DNA from: Pomphorhynchus laevis
Taxonomy: Eukaryota; Acanthocephala; Palaeacanthocephala; Echinorhynchida; Pomphorhynchidae
DNA length: 64,000 bases
Direction of reading: 5' to 3'
Assembly: GCA_012934845.2 (NCBI GenBank)
Contig: WNNJ02002252.1
Coordinates: 1 to 64,000, forward strand
Shown: positions 1 through 19,057 of the stretch, one piece after another
Numbering within the stretch: the stretch's first letter is position 1
Layout: every line of letters starts with the position of its first letter
Program-made: the position numbers and the translations under genes
Notes under the pieces: model-generated
What the model was told of the DNA's origin: nothing
Seen by the model: the letters and a program-made list of their open reading frames with translations, nothing else
Database searches by the model: none

Positions 1-1263
1 TTATATATTATATAAATTATTTTATATGTAAAATAATATATATTAATATATATTTTTAATTTATCCTTCTATTGCTGTTCATCAGGCATATCGTCGAGTT
101 TAAGATTAAATAAAGATAGATTACCTAAGGTTATATGTAATATAAAATCATTAGTTAGAATATCTAAGAATTTATTTTAAGATTGGCTACAAAACGAGTC
201 ACATCCCGTGACTCGGTATTCCAAGGGTATGCCGAGGTTATTCCAAGGGTATTAGAAAACAGTACGATTCATTAAAAATAACTGATGTTGATCCACTTTT
301 TAAATTTGGAATCTTGGAGCAGCAAACACTTATTTATTTTTATATTCCTCAGATGCTGAAGTATCATCAGAAAAAAGATCAATTTGTTCATCTAGTCATC
401 AAATTTTATTCATTTAAAAAAATCAGATTTGTGATATAAAAATTTTAACTTGTATTTTCGCTTGACTCAGTCTTTACATTGTCTAAAACTAGTCAGATAT
501 CGATAAGTTCAAAAACGATTGCGTTTTACTGCATTTTGGCAAAAGTGACAAATATGGAAACACTGAACGTTACTGACGATAATTAAATTATTTATTATAT
601 AATTATTATATAATAAATTATATATATTATTAAATATTATATTAATATTATATATTATTAAACTGACGATAATATTATCCTTATATTACATATTCAATTT
701 ACTGTTACTAATAAAATATTAAATTCCCTTTAAATTTGTTGCAGATAGACATTTAAATGCAGCACGCCTAAAATATCAAAATTTTAATAAAAATTCTAAT
801 TGAAACTTATAGACAAAACCTGTCTAATAACAAATATTTTACATAATTATAACTTAATACTGAAATTAGAAATTATAAGGATTATAAGGATACGATCATA
901 ATGATTATGGATTTTCGTATTTCTGTAATGAAAGGCAAAGATCATAGCAAATTAATATTTGATTTAAATAATATTTGATAAATTAATAAAGTTATAAAAA
1001 TATATAATTGTTAAAAAATATATAATTGAAATATTAAAATTTAATTTTAAGACGTAATCGTATTAATATTCGTGTAAACATGTATTTCATATTAATATAA
1101 TATTATATATTATATAATATTATAATATAATATTTTGATATTAATATATAATATTATATTTCTTTCAGACATTATATATTGAAATAGTCCAACTCCGTAG
1201 TTTACTATTACACATTTGATAACTGAATTTCTTGTAAATGACCACTTTGGTAACTACGCTAAC
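1..1263. other. AT-rich sequence, probably the last intron of TDH
   Basis: Very AT-rich sequence with simple AT runs. I searched the minus strand for the missing C-terminal TDH exon (expected start like xDSWP, then a DWGW motif) and found none, so this is most simply intron. A short motif shared with 51.7-51.8 kb lies at 305-376 and is listed separately. No other coding signal is seen. Confidence 0.5.
305..376 (-). repeat. Dispersed motif with hammerhead-ribozyme-like core, copy 1
   Basis: On the minus strand a CTGATGA box (364-370) is followed by a possible six-pair stem (CTTCAG, loop CAT, CTGAGG), then AATATAAAAATAAAT. A related copy lies at 51746-51826, also minus, sharing the CTGATGA box, the AATATAAAAATAAAT block and a CAAxATTCCAAA end. 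Penelope-like retroelements are known to carry hammerhead motifs, and Penelope-like fragments occur in this window. The conserved GAAA box is imperfect here, so activity is doubtful; it may be only a decayed repeat. Confidence 0.35.
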
Positions 1264-7760
<6,497 letters not shown>

Positions 7761-9740
7761 TTCTCTATCTAAAAAATTGTATATAAGATTAAACAAATTT
7801 TGTCTGTGATAAGAGACAAAATCAAAAATATAAAACTTGAAATTTTATAAAAATTATAATTATAAATTATAATTATGCTATAATATATAATTATAGCTTT
7901 TTTGAAATAAAAATTATATAATTACATTGGCTTAGGTTCTCGCAAATGAGCCACAAATAAACATTAAAATTCAAAGACTGGGCATTACAATAAAAATAAA
8001 ATTAGAATAATTCGAGCAGCTTTTCTTGATAAGAGATTAAATTTTACCCCAATTCCTCCTATAGTTGAAACAATGGCTGGTATAAAAATTCCACCTTGTA
8101 CGAGTGTCATACGCTCGCAATATTTAAATATATATTGCGATGTGAATGGATTTTGAATGTTGAAGTGACCGTTTTGTAAGCGTAGGATAAAGCCAAATAG
8201 TTAAACATTCGTATGTCTACGAAAGATCGCTCAATCCTACCATCTGAAAAGTTTATACTTAAAATGACCATTCTCGCAGACTTATCTCTCGTTGTGCTGC
8301 TGAAGGTGAACTCACAAATTATGCTTTTGTGTGTGGAACCATGACATAAAAAATCGATTTCAATACTTGAGTTTACCGCATAAAATCAAGTTATATTTTT
8401 TGTTATATTTCATGTCAAAAAATATTATTTATTTTACATTATATTATTATACAAAATATATAATATATAATTATAAATAATAATATATCATTATATATCA
8501 TATAATTTTATATCTATTATAATATCATACTTTATTATAAATTATACTTCATTATATAATTGAGTATTAAATGATTGAAGGAATCGAGGCTCTGAGATTA
8601 GCTTGTTGTATTTTTTCATTTCACATCATTATACGTCATTTTTACGTTTTCCTTCGATCGATAATTTGTCATGATGGAATTTGCTGCAAAACCAGCTGAC
8701 AATATACTGTAGAGAGATGACCAGCTGACAATATACTACAATATACTGTAGAGAGATGGAGGATAGAATCGCAGTTCTTCGAATTTTCATTAAACGAGTT
8801 AATGTATAAAATTAAGTTCGTAATAAAGTTTTTCGTATCAATACATCTAGGCGGAGTCATTAAATTTGGTTTTCAATGAACTATTTCATTATAAATAATT
8901 ATATAATAATTAAATATTATAATATTATACATACTTTAACTTAAATAACTTAAAAACTTTATCATAACTTACCTTTAAATTTTTCTAGCTTGAAAAACGG
9001 AATGTAGAGACAACAGAATACGACCATTTAAATTATAAGTATAAGATTAAATACAAATAAAATGTATGAATATAATATATATATTGATATATATTATATA
9101 TCAATATAATATTCCACGTATTTTAAAATATACATATTAAACATTGAATAGGAAAACATGCTCGAAATAAATTGTAATAATATTGAACAAAAACCTGTTG
9201 AACTTCAAAACGCGATGCTTACACCAATTAGGTTTACTTCAATTAGAATTAACGCCTTTATCTTAATCAAAGATTTAACGAGTACTTCAATAGATTTTTT
9301 AGATTAGATTTTTTAGTAACAATTTCAATTCCATTGCATTAACAATTTAACAATTAAAGTTGCACTTTAATAATTAAATGTTCCGAACATACACTTTTAA
9401 TTTTATAAAAATATAAATGACGTAAATGTCGATGTTCATTACGTAAATGCTTATGACGTAAATGTTGATATGGACGTTGATTATAAATTTAGATAATTTC
9501 ATCAATTATCCTTTTTAATAAAATATTCTTTCAGTTATAATGAATAAAGAAAATTAAAATTTTCTGTAATAAAGAAATTTAAATGTAACATTAATCTTTA
9601 ATTTGTGAAAAATCTTGAAACCAATAAAATATGACTTGCTATTTGATACTTATTAAATTGATGAAAGATTAGCTAAATGAGACCTCGAGCATGTGATGGA
9701 ATTCATTATTAGATTGCTTTGCCCTCTAATCCGGGGAGCC
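7761..9740. other. No gene seen upstream of TDH
   Basis: AT-rich sequence upstream of the TDH start. It includes a near-perfect palindrome around 8116-8140 (CGCAATATTT..ATATATTGCG) and a short local duplication at 8693-8759 (two CCAGCTGACAATATACT blocks). Open frames here are short and unlike any family I know. Confidence 0.5.
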
Positions 9741-9747
9741 AGCTAAT

Positions 9748-9838
9748 CCCGGGTAGCCTACTAATCATCAAAGCCTCCCGGGTGGCCTGCTAATCATCAA
9801 TGACTCCCGGGTGGCCTGCTAATCATCAATGCCTTTAG
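9748..9838 (+). repeat. 29-bp minisatellite, three copies
   Basis: Three tandem units beginning CCCGGG at 9748, 9777 and 9806, each containing CCTGCTAATCATCAA or a close variant (period 29). A partial related block (CTAATCCGGGGAGCCAG) precedes it. GC-rich against the AT-rich background; lies just left of the 3' side of LINE copy A1. Confidence 0.85.
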
Positions 9839-10228
9839 ATGCTTATGCATCTAAATGCACTGATCAACATTTATGATCTTAAACCACAATTCAAATTTAA
9901 ACTTCGAGGCTACTATAATTAATGGCGATGACTTGGTAAGCACATACTCAGCGATCCATTCTGATTAGGTGCCCCATATAAATTTTATAATTTGCTGTGT
10001 CGAAAAAAGGGGATTTCGATTACGCATCCTTGAAAATAATAATAAATAATAATAAAGATTTTCTTAATAAAATAATTTAAAAAAAATAAATAAATTAAAT
10101 AAATAATAAATATCAAAAAAACGTCAGAAGTTTCTTCTTTGTCTTCTTATTTTGAAGTCTTCTGTCTTCATGGCCTCAAATCCAGTGGGATCTGATCCCT
10201 CCAGCCAATCCAACATGCCGCCCTCCGA

Positions 10229-12625
10229 CTAAACCACCCGGGATCTTTCATCGCCCCCCGAAGAGTCCAGTCGGTGCGGACTATGCTGGGTAAACGCGAG
10301 ACGAGGATCTTGAGAAACCTTAGTCTTTGTTCTAAGGGACGTCTTCTTGAAAATAAGACTAATCCCGAGATAGCCCGTACCCCAGAGGCGCACCTGGGTT
10401 ATCCCTTTCAACGACAGGTGTAGGGCCCGTTTCAGGGCCCATCTAGCTCTCTTCAGGATACGTTTAAGTCTATCCAGGTCAGCTTTCGCTGACCAGTTCA
10501 TCGAAATGGTGAACCCCAGGTATTTTACTCGATATGTGAAGGTAGGAAGTGGTTGATTAGTCAGGATGGAAGATAGAGCTGAGAGTGCTAATCTCTTGAG
10601 TTTTTTCCTCGTTGCAGGGGCGCCATGAAAGACAACCACCTGCGATTTAGAAAAGTTAAAAATAAGGTTGGAAATGGGCAGCTGATCTTTTAATTTTGTA
10701 AAGAAACGGCTGATGTCAGAGACTACAACTTTGCACCCGCGTATAGAGAGAGCATGGCTGTGGTATCATCAGCATATACCACAATATGTTGATCACGTTT
10801 AAATTTTTGTATAGTTCAATAGAGGCAGCAAGATATAAGATTGGAGAAATTGGAAAGCCTTGAGGCACACCTGTAATAGGGTAAAACTGACGTGCATCAG
10901 GGTCGTCTTCATAGAAGATTCGCTTGGTGTACAACAATATTTCCACCCTGTTAACAATTCTCGCAGGCAACGCGAGGGACCTGGGAGAAGTGATAACAAA
11001 AGGAATGGAAATGCGGTCAAATGCAGCCGAAAAGTCAAGAAATACAGCCACAGCAAGCTGATGACTGTTATCTTGACAAAACGGTTGCACTTCACCTATT
11101 GTTAAATGAACCGAGCGATCTTTTACGTACCCATGAAAACTGGTGGGATTAAATTTCGCCTACTTAGATGGTCGCGGATTTTACGCGCAAGCGCTTTTTC
11201 GTAAATGGAGATGAGGGAGTTTTGAATTGAAATAGGCCGCAGATCTTTGGGACATGTAATCGACTTCTTTTAGGTAAAAAACTCGACGGCTGATGTTGAT
11301 GTCCGCTATGTCGAACGGAAGGGCTAATACCATTGTGATGTCGACCTCTTTTCTTTGACTGTATGTCAAAAGCTGACAGACACGAGTGGAGAGTTGCGCA
11401 TAAGTTCTAGAGGTGCCCGGGAGTGGCCCCCAGGAGTTAAGGATATCTGTGACAGATAAGTCCCTACTCCTGAAGTTACCCGAAAGCGGGATTGGTTGGG
11501 GTGATTGAGTGGCTCCATAATTGTGTAGGGATAGTGACTCATCCAAAACTTTATCAAGGCCTATTCTACCAATCCAACCTAATGCTCTATCCTTCCAACA
11601 GACAAAAACTTCTCCTTCTTGAATATCTTCCAGAAAGAAGACTGAGAAGGGCTAAGGCGAGAAATGCTTGCCTTATCCCTACTCAGCTGGAACCTACATC
11701 TGGTGCTCCAGTATTCATTCGAGAGGGTTTGTCTGGCGGAAACAGAGAGATTAGGAAGGTGTAGCATTTTAGCTAGGACCTTGAGTTTTGCTGGAGTGGG
11801 ATCGTATATGCGACCTTTATAGGTAGTCGATAGTATCGAGGTAACTTGCGAAGAGAAGTAGGTATTTAATTCGGTCAAACTCTGATTCCCAATTCGGGGG
11901 AAGAGTTAGATAGCTGCCTGAAAGAAGGCCACCCTGATGGGATCAAAGTGGAACCTTCTTCGCAGCAACGTATCTTCCTCTAACCGCCAACGAATTAGGT
12001 CATTAGAGGTGGTCTGTTATTGGCGCGACTGCTCAGTACAGAAGAGTTTCAACAACCACTTCTTATGTAGCAGTAATACGTCGAGGAGTGAATTAGTTGT
12101 TGAGCAATGAAAAGTGGGGGATGGTGGTTTGTGAATAAGATAGTCGTTCCTGGCTCTGCGGTTTGCTGCATTAATCCAACGAGCAGTTCTATCGTTGAAG
12201 TCACAAAGTAATATGTCATAGCCACTACCCAATATACGATCCAGAAGGTCACGGTTCTTGTGAATTTCTCCTGGCCGTATATAAATATTGGGTATGCTGA
12301 TGCGTTTACCGTTCATACGAAGTGATATAGCTAATGAAGATAGGGAAGGACAAGAGTAGTTAACAAGAAGGGAAGATCTTAAGGAGCATTTAACTAAGAT
12401 TAAAAGACTTTGAGATGAATAGGAGTGAGGAGGGATTATATACGGAGTGAAGTGGGTGTATATATGCTGAGGGATAAATCGAGTAATGTCCTGGGGGATA
12501 CGGATAGACCGCGTCTCCTGAAGGACTATAACATCTGCATCTCTACCAGATAAAAGGCTAAGGGCAGAAGCACCTCTTGAATTCCACTGAAGCATATTCA
12601 GTGAAAAAAGTTCGGGTTTACTCAC
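10229..12625 (-). pseudogene. A1 ORF2: endonuclease + reverse transcriptase, broken
   Basis: The endonuclease starts at 12625 (residues SLNMLQWNSRG) and includes DADVIVLQET, NIYIRPGEIHKNRD and the DFN motif as CDFNDR; family members usually have GDFN. The RT follows in pieces: FLDFSAAFDRISIPFV (motif A, about 11040), TGVPQGFPISPILYLAAS (motif B, about 10865) and a degraded YADD region near 10770. The C-terminal thumb/linker ends at 10229. At least four frame changes or stops separate the blocks at roughly 12.0, 11.55, 11.1 and 10.7 kb, so it cannot make one protein. Confidence 0.85.
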
Positions 12626-13074
12626 TATTGTGTTAGATTAATTGGACTGGGGAAGCCAACCTAGACAAAGCTAGGTGCAAGAGGGTTACCCCTCTCGCCA
12701 CTAGCCCCACCCAGAGCCGGAGCCCCCTGGGCAATATCTTCATTTCCCGTTGAGGCACTGTCTGACAACATATCCTTCAGTAATTTACCGACTTTAATGG
12801 GTGGGACAGTCCTGGCGGACTCCCCCTCTTCTTCGAGTGGGGGGTCTCACCTCTTATGGCACTTGGGCAGCCGTCCCCACAAATGCGACAACAATCGGAC
12901 CCAACATTGATTGCATCTGAGATAGGATAGATTTCTTAATATTATCCATCAAATGTATGATGTCGGAATCTGACATCTAATCAGGTGGTTGGGATGCAGC
13001 AGTAGCAAATTGTTTGATGTATGACGTTTTTTAAAGTGTTGCCTGTAGTTCTTAAAGTGCTGACACCGCCGCGA

Positions 13075-13911
13075 CTACGCGGGATGTTCCCCGACGCAAT
13101 TGACGCAGGAAGGAGTGACAAGGCATCTTTCACCTATGCTCATTTTCTTGCATGCACCAGAGGCACATACACCACAAACCGTAGTCTTTCCACATGAGGA
13201 CCCCCAGTGTCCCCATGCATGACACTTATTACAGTGCGGATATGTCAAATTGTTCTCTTCAATAAGAGAAAATCTTAAATTGAATCTCAGGAATGGGTTG
13301 GAAGAGGATTTCTCCAATATCAGGCCTGAGTCTAAATCAGCATTGCAGAATGCCACCTGGAGAGGCTCGCCCTCTTCCCCGTGACTTACCTCACCGAATG
13401 GAGGCAAAATCATTTCCTTAATACATTAGAGTCATCATCCGAAAGACAACGGAAATTTAATGATTTTTAGTGTGCATTGTATAGGTTTCAAGGTGATAGT
13501 ACATATATGAGATAGGTTCTGGACGAAATATTCATGATAATCTCTCATTGTGCAGCTGTTGACAAAATACACTCTCAAGGAATTTTCCGATATTTTCACT
13601 GTGTTGAATATGACCCGATTTGATATTTTATCTACATATTTTCTCAGAAATGTTGAAAACAGGTTGTTTTTCAATTGGTTTTAGTGCATTAATTACACAT
13701 AAATAAGCTTGCTTTGGAATGGGGGAAGCAACCCTATGTCAGCGACAGAATTACACAAATATTTACTAACCTTGATGCCGGAATCCGAATTAGAGGAAGA
13801 TACAACGCTTCTTACCTGATCCCCGTTGACGTTTTTGACATGAAAATCAGCAAAAAGTGGGAAGCTTTGATGCTCCGACGGTGAATTTTTGCTTACTTTA
13901 CTCAACATTTT
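13075..13911 (-). pseudogene. A1 ORF1: gag-like protein with zinc knuckles, broken
   Basis: N-terminal part from 13908, then an RNA-binding-like region with NRVIFNTVKISENSLRVYF (about 13625), then zinc knuckles: CNKCHAWGHWGSSC (about 13230), a second Cys-rich block CGVCASGACKKM, and a last knuckle CVNCVGEHPA at 13075. Two or more frame changes are present (near 13.69 and 13.42 kb). In non-LTR elements ORF1 binds element RNA to form the RNP. Confidence 0.8.
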
Positions 13912-14694
13912 TTATCAACTAATCGAAACGTGGTGTTTTATTGTATGTATTTAGTAATCAAGACAATTTTTTAACCAGTTTCTTGAAAATAAACAGGCTT
14001 ATCAAAATAGCAACCAGTAAAATACAAATTGTCGTTTCTTGTTGCACTATTTTATACAGAAAAGAAAATAACCGTAACGAGATCCACGATTTTGTCTTAC
14101 GCAAAATTTAAAAATCGCAATGCAACACAATCAAATGGAACAGATAAACACCTCATAATGGGAAGGCTACAATTATAGCAAGCTCAGTGTGCATTCCCAC
14201 GTGTGAATAATTTAGATGGTGCATTTAACTAATAATGATTGAGGCTTCCTTATTGTGATCTAGAATTTTAAAAAGCAATCAGACGACTGCTTTTATTGCT
14301 TTATTGCTCCGACACCCGCTAAAAACTATCACGACTGAGCCATTCATAGTCTGTCACTAATCAGAGTGACACTATTTGGTGCACACTAGCCGCTGGATGC
14401 GATAAAGGACATTGATAAAACTGTCCTTATTTTGGGGGTACGTGTGGCCTAAATACACCAGAGGTGCAGATGAACTACTATCTTGATAATGTCGCCGGGC
14501 TATTTTTAAGGTGTATCTTGGTATCTTAAGTATTCTTGAACCAATTCAAGTCATATTAAAGAACCTAGTTTATTGAGATGAGTTATTATATTAAATATTT
14601 TACGTTCGTTTTTTGTGCTAATATAATACGTCATCCTGTAATTTAAAAAGTGTTAAGAATTAAGTTGGAGTGAATAAGCGCTTAGTTTAATCTA

Positions 14695-14900
14695 AAGAAT
14701 AGTCTGACTTCATCGCTACATCCTTCATGCAAGTTTTGGAGACTGATATGTGATATCATCCGCATAAATCGCAACATGTTGATCGCGGGAGATTTATCAT
14801 GATATAAAGATCGCAACATGCAGATTCAGAGAGGTGGATCTTGAGAAACATTTGTAATTGAGTAAAAATGACGAGCATCCAAATCATCGTAGTTATAAAA
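14695..14900 (-). mobile_element. Relic of family A RT domain
   Basis: Decayed fragment aligning by eye with A1 10720-10930. On the minus strand it keeps AIYADDI (complement of about 14750-14775) and a stretch matching the DDPDARQFYPI region. Flanks at 13916-14690 show no coding signal, except that 14400-14500 is GC-richer sequence of unknown origin. Confidence 0.6.
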
Positions 14901-14909
14901 TCATTTCAT

Positions 14910-15685
14910 TTCGTTATTGCTTTCTTTATAGAAAGATAAAAATATGTAATTCAAATGCTAGTTCTACGCGATAAAATTGTAAATTATTTTTGTTAAATAA
15001 AAAAATAATTTACAAACAATATTTGAAAATATCCATTATTTTCATCGTTATAAATTTATAGCCATTATATTAGCATTGTATTTGGAAAGTTGGAATTACA
15101 ACTGAAAAACAAATTTAATTTAAAAACATAAAGTAAAATAAATGATAAAAGGATTTAATAATTTTAAGGATAAATAATTAGAAATAATAACTTGTCAGTA
15201 GAACAAATCAGATCAAATAACGGAGTATCTGATATTTTAATTCATAAATTAAAAATAAAGGTAAATAATAAATAATTATATAAGATTTTATACAAATTAC
15301 AATATTATTATTTTTTAATTAATATAAAAAAATAAACAATAAAGTAATTCAAATCAATAAAATTAAAAATGAAAATAAGATTAACCATAAAATAAAATAT
15401 ACATAAATTAAGTTATGTGATAACATATAACCAACATTTTACCAGTGTAATATATGACATATATGGTATATATAACATAATATATCGTTATATATAACAT
15501 AATGTAATATTTATGCATTGCTATACGTTATTTTTTAGTTTGACTAATATATGAGCAATTAAAACTCAAGAAATTTTATATACTACAGAACATTTATTAA
15601 ATTTAGGTTTTAAATTAAAAATATTATATGAAAATATAATATTAAATGTAATATTATTTAAAAAATATTAAATGTTTTTCATTAA
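14910..15685. other. AT-rich spacer, nothing coding seen
   Basis: AT-rich filler between LINE relics. A stretch at about 15210-15300 resembles the reverse complement of the dispersed repeat at 6.9-7.4 kb. No ORF or RNA gene recognised. Confidence 0.4.
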
Positions 15686-15687
15686 AT

Positions 15688-15835
15688 ATGAATAATAATT
15701 GTAACTGCAATACCGCAGGTGTAGTGTATCTTATACAATGTAAAGTGGATTGCAATATATAGGAAAAACATATCAAATGTTAAAAACTAGGTTTAGGCAA
15801 CACATATATAATATACAGCATAATAGTCATAATAA
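15688..15835 (+). mobile_element. Penelope-like element fragment: GIY-YIG endonuclease
   Basis: Reads CNTAGVVYLIQCKVDC and, after a one-base frame change near 15750, QYIGKTYQMLKTRFRQH. The GVVYLIQC...QYIGKT pair with a downstream R-x3-H is the GIY-YIG signature found at the C-terminus of Penelope-like reverse transcriptases. The fragment ends where the minus-strand RLE-type LINE (15836-17523) ends, so one element interrupted or truncated the other. Confidence 0.75.
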
Positions 15836-17523
15836 TGTTCGTTCGAAAGTAATATTTTCAGGAACCTCGGTTAGCTGAGGTTCGCAAGCTACGCCGTGAG
15901 ATATGCGGCTAAGATAGTGTGAGATGATGTCGCGGACTGCATTATGCCGGATCGAAGGCAAAGCACCTCGTCTACATGATAAGGAATGAGCCACACTGAC
16001 TCGAGTGCCGCAAATGCAGTTGCTAATTCCAATCTTAGGATCAGTATGTCCATACCTTGCGTTCAAAGCATCCCTGAATTCGTTAGAAGAAAGATAAAAA
16101 TTTTCATGCTTGAGCGGAAGCGCACTTAAGCACGAAGAAGCTCCACTGCGAGCAGCATGCGCGATCAGATTACTGGTTGCGGGTATCGCTAAGATCGGAA
16201 TTTTAGAGAGGCGTTCTTGGTGCGATAGTGATCGTAGTGTCTTGATTTCGCTAAGCATAGTTTTCTGCCTCTCTCTTAGGCTATCGCTACCTGAACCAGA
16301 ATTATAGGTTGAAATTAGCATGTTTGAGGATTTGCGTTCAAGTGTGGCTATGGTTGCAGGGTTCGCGATTACAATACCTCCAAATTTTAAAGGAGAGCAC
16401 AATATTGACTTCCAGTCTTCATCGAGGTCCCAGGACACGAAGTTTGGGAGAAGGTGTGTGACAGATCCGACCAGATAGTGGCTGAATAGTCGCAGGTGCG
16501 CATTATATGTGTCCACTTAAATTGGACGGAGTTGATTAATCCTGCAAAAGCGACATGCGGATCTACCTTGGCAACATAATCGAGACGTTGCAGCATTGTG
16601 GTCCATGTAGACAGAAGTTTTGCGGTTGCTGCATTTACAAAATCGTTGGACCCGACTGGACTGCCGAGAATGATGATTCCATCGGTGGAAGTTTTTATTT
16701 CGGGGTCGGGGAGGTTCGATTGATCAATATGAAGGTGTGATAGGAGGTGAGACTTACGTGTGTTTACGAAATAGCCATACTTTGGTCCATCGGTATGAAG
16801 CACTTCCCATACCTGTTTCAAAACGTCAGTGGTCCCAATAAAGTTGGCGTCATCTGCATACCATTTTTGGAAGACCGACGGAACTTTGCGTTGAATTGCT
16901 TTTATCAAAGGGAGAGAGGTCAGGGCGAAGCCAGCCATCGCAAAAGGATCGCCCTGGGTGAAACCTTCGGTGGAGTATAAGCTTTGACTTCCCACAATGA
17001 GTTGTGCAGGGTTTGCGTAGACATTACAAAGAGCCCGAGAAAGCGACGGGCATACGAAATCTATGTTGTGTAATGCCACCGCTCTGTTTGTTCGGTTGAA
17101 AGCATTTGAATCATCGATTGACAAAATACAGTGGTCGTCGTGACGGTTAAACTCATCTCTAAGTGTGCTGATGGCGACTTCGATACCGTCTTTTTGAGAA
17201 GCCCCCAATTGAACGGACCCCGCAACGTCCTGAATGTCATTGCGAACAATATCTAGAATGGCCCGGCTTATAATACGTCTGACAGTATTGCAAATACCTA
17301 TGGAGCGGATTCCTTCTGACTTTTTCTCTAAAGCAACCAGACGGCAAGCGGTGAAAGCATCTAAAGTTCCTGGAGTGACTGGTTCTGTTGCGACGAAGAT
17401 AGCGAATTTGGCAAGTGCTTTGGCTAGGCTGAGTGAATTCGAATCAAAATCTGTCAGCATGTGAAGCCATGGTAAAGTTATAATAATAATAATTTGATTA
17501 GAAATCAAATTATATGATTCCAA
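15836..17523 (-). mobile_element. RLE-type LINE relic C1: RT plus C-terminal Cys/His-nuclease module
   Basis: RT from 17523 down: CRLVALEKKSEGIRSIG, SIDDSNAFNRTNRAVALHNI (motif A), STEGFTQGDPFAMAGFAL (motif B), WYADDANFIG (motif C, intact DD), and GPKYGYFVNTRKSHLL. A frame change near 16.4-16.5 kb leads to a second frame (16516-15827) with a CICG-x8-H-x3-C block, then RHNAVRDIISHYL and ACEPQL. This order matches a widespread invertebrate RT family that ends in a restriction-like endonuclease (R2/NeSL-like architecture). The nuclease end is cut off at the Penelope fragment. There is one main frame break in about 1.7 kb, so it may be relatively young. Clade assignment is inference. Confidence 0.75.
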
Positions 17524-17859
17524 TATTATAAATTAATCAGATAAGCTAACTAAGTCTTCATATTTTATACTATATATAAATTAAAAATAAAGATTATAAA
17601 TAATAAATATATATAAGATTTTATGTAATTTAAATTTTTATAAAGTTAAATTAAAATAAAAATAAATTTTTAGGAATTTACTAATAAAAAATAATACATA
17701 ATAAAGCATACAAAATAATAAATAAAGGACACAAAAATATAGCATATACCTTTTTCTTTAAAAAACTGTGATATAATCGATAAACCAATAGATGAACATT
17801 ACTTTTTAAGATATCTGCAGAAATTAGTCCTGGTATTAATGGTTCTTCATATACGACTA

Positions 17860-18785
17860 CTTCTTGCTTGCCTCTGCTATTCACGCATATCTTTGTTCAA
17901 TCCGTATGTTTTTAAACAACGAGAAATCTAACATGATGTGGATAACACCGCGCCACTCTTACACCCTCGATTTTCCAGTATGCATACACGATTTCCGTCT
18001 ACCAGAAGTGACTATCATGACAATCCTCGGTGTCCCTTTCGACGATAATCTCTCGTTTCTGCCTTTCATTCGTAGCAAGATCAGTTCATGCTCCCTCATC
18101 CTCCGTGACATCCGAAGTATCCGTAGAAAACTCGACGTCAAATCGACAGCTATTTTAATCTCCAGCCTTTTCATGCCTCGTCTAGAATATTGCTTAGGTC
18201 TTCTCGTAAACTGTCCAGCATATCAATTTCACTATTTACAAAGGATTCTGCACACGGCTGCTAGAGTCATCTTCCGCCTTCGCAAGTACGACCACATCTC
18301 CAACACCCTCCGCATCCTTAACTGGCTCGACATTCCGAGCCGCATAACCTCTCAAATTCTCACACTTGCATGGCAAATCAAATTCCGGCACAACCCTCCT
18401 TATCTATATCTTCCTGATAGCGCATCCTATATGACGACTGGTCTCTCCCTAAGAAGTCATCGCTCATACTCGCTTTTCGTCCCCCGTCACAACGGTAATC
18501 ACGGATATCGTGCGTTCACCATCGCTGCACCACGCCTCTGGAACAAACTTCCTCGAGACACAAAATCATTGACGTCGCTTAAACACTTCAAAACTTCCTT
18601 GATCGCCATACCTCTTGCAAACGAACTAAAATAACACTTTCAGCCGCAATCAATTCAATAACTCTACATACAAGTTCAAACATTCATCGGACGTAAACTT
18701 GTCTTTCAATTTTTATAGTGGGCCTGTAAATGGTTCTATTTTACCACAAAGGCTACTCTAAATAAATTATATTCTATTCTATACG
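17860..18785 (+). mobile_element. 5'-truncated CR1/L2-like LINE, 3' end of ORF2
   Basis: An open frame at 17864-18634 encodes the RT thumb and C-terminal region: NNEKSNMMWITPR, ILGVPFDDNLSF, SSLFMPRLEYCLGLL, then APRLWNKLPRDTKSL near the end, a typical CR1/L2 tail motif. The catalytic RT core is absent, as expected for 5' truncation during target-primed reverse transcription. The 3' UTR ends near 18780 with a TATTC-rich repeat (ATATTCTATTCTAT). It lies opposite in strand to element B but belongs to the same broad clade. Confidence 0.85.
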
Positions 18786-19057
18786 ACAAATAAATTGAAA
18801 GCAATTTATTTAAAATAATAATTGAAAATTCAGAAACATGATGGCGCAAAAATTTACAAATGCAAATTTAACAAGTCGCATAATTTGATAGCTGTTTTGC
18901 ATTATGTGATAAGTGATTGCCATAAAACTTTACTGAGAGAAAAATGTAACCATTTGCAAGTGAACGATATGAATTTAGATTAATTACGTGGTAACTAATA
19001 CTACATGCTAGCGATGTAGAAAAAAGTAACGAGTGACGCTTTCAAGTCAGGTCAAAA

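Larger units (their letters stand above)
10130..13915 (-). mobile_element. LINE family A, copy A1 (APE + CCHC, I/Jockey/R1-type)
   Basis: Near full-length but broken non-LTR element read on the minus strand: ORF1 (about 13911-13075) then ORF2 (about 12625-10229), with a short 3' UTR and an AT-rich tail at about 10020-10130. The domain order (CCHC gag-like ORF1, apurinic-type endonuclease, RT) fits the I/Jockey/R1 superfamily; the exact clade is not settled. Three more copies (A2-A4) lie at 24.3-34.4 kb on the same strand, and small pieces at 14.7-14.9 and 19.06-19.37 kb. Confidence 0.85.

Noticed and set aside
1141-1262. Possible final TDH exon on the minus strand (RSWTISIYNV then stop)
   Set aside because: No proper acceptor, stops at once, and lacks the expected DWGW segment.
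8260-8345. Short plus-strand ORF MTILADLSLVVLL resembling a signal peptide
   Set aside because: Only about 26 codons, no supported splice continuation.
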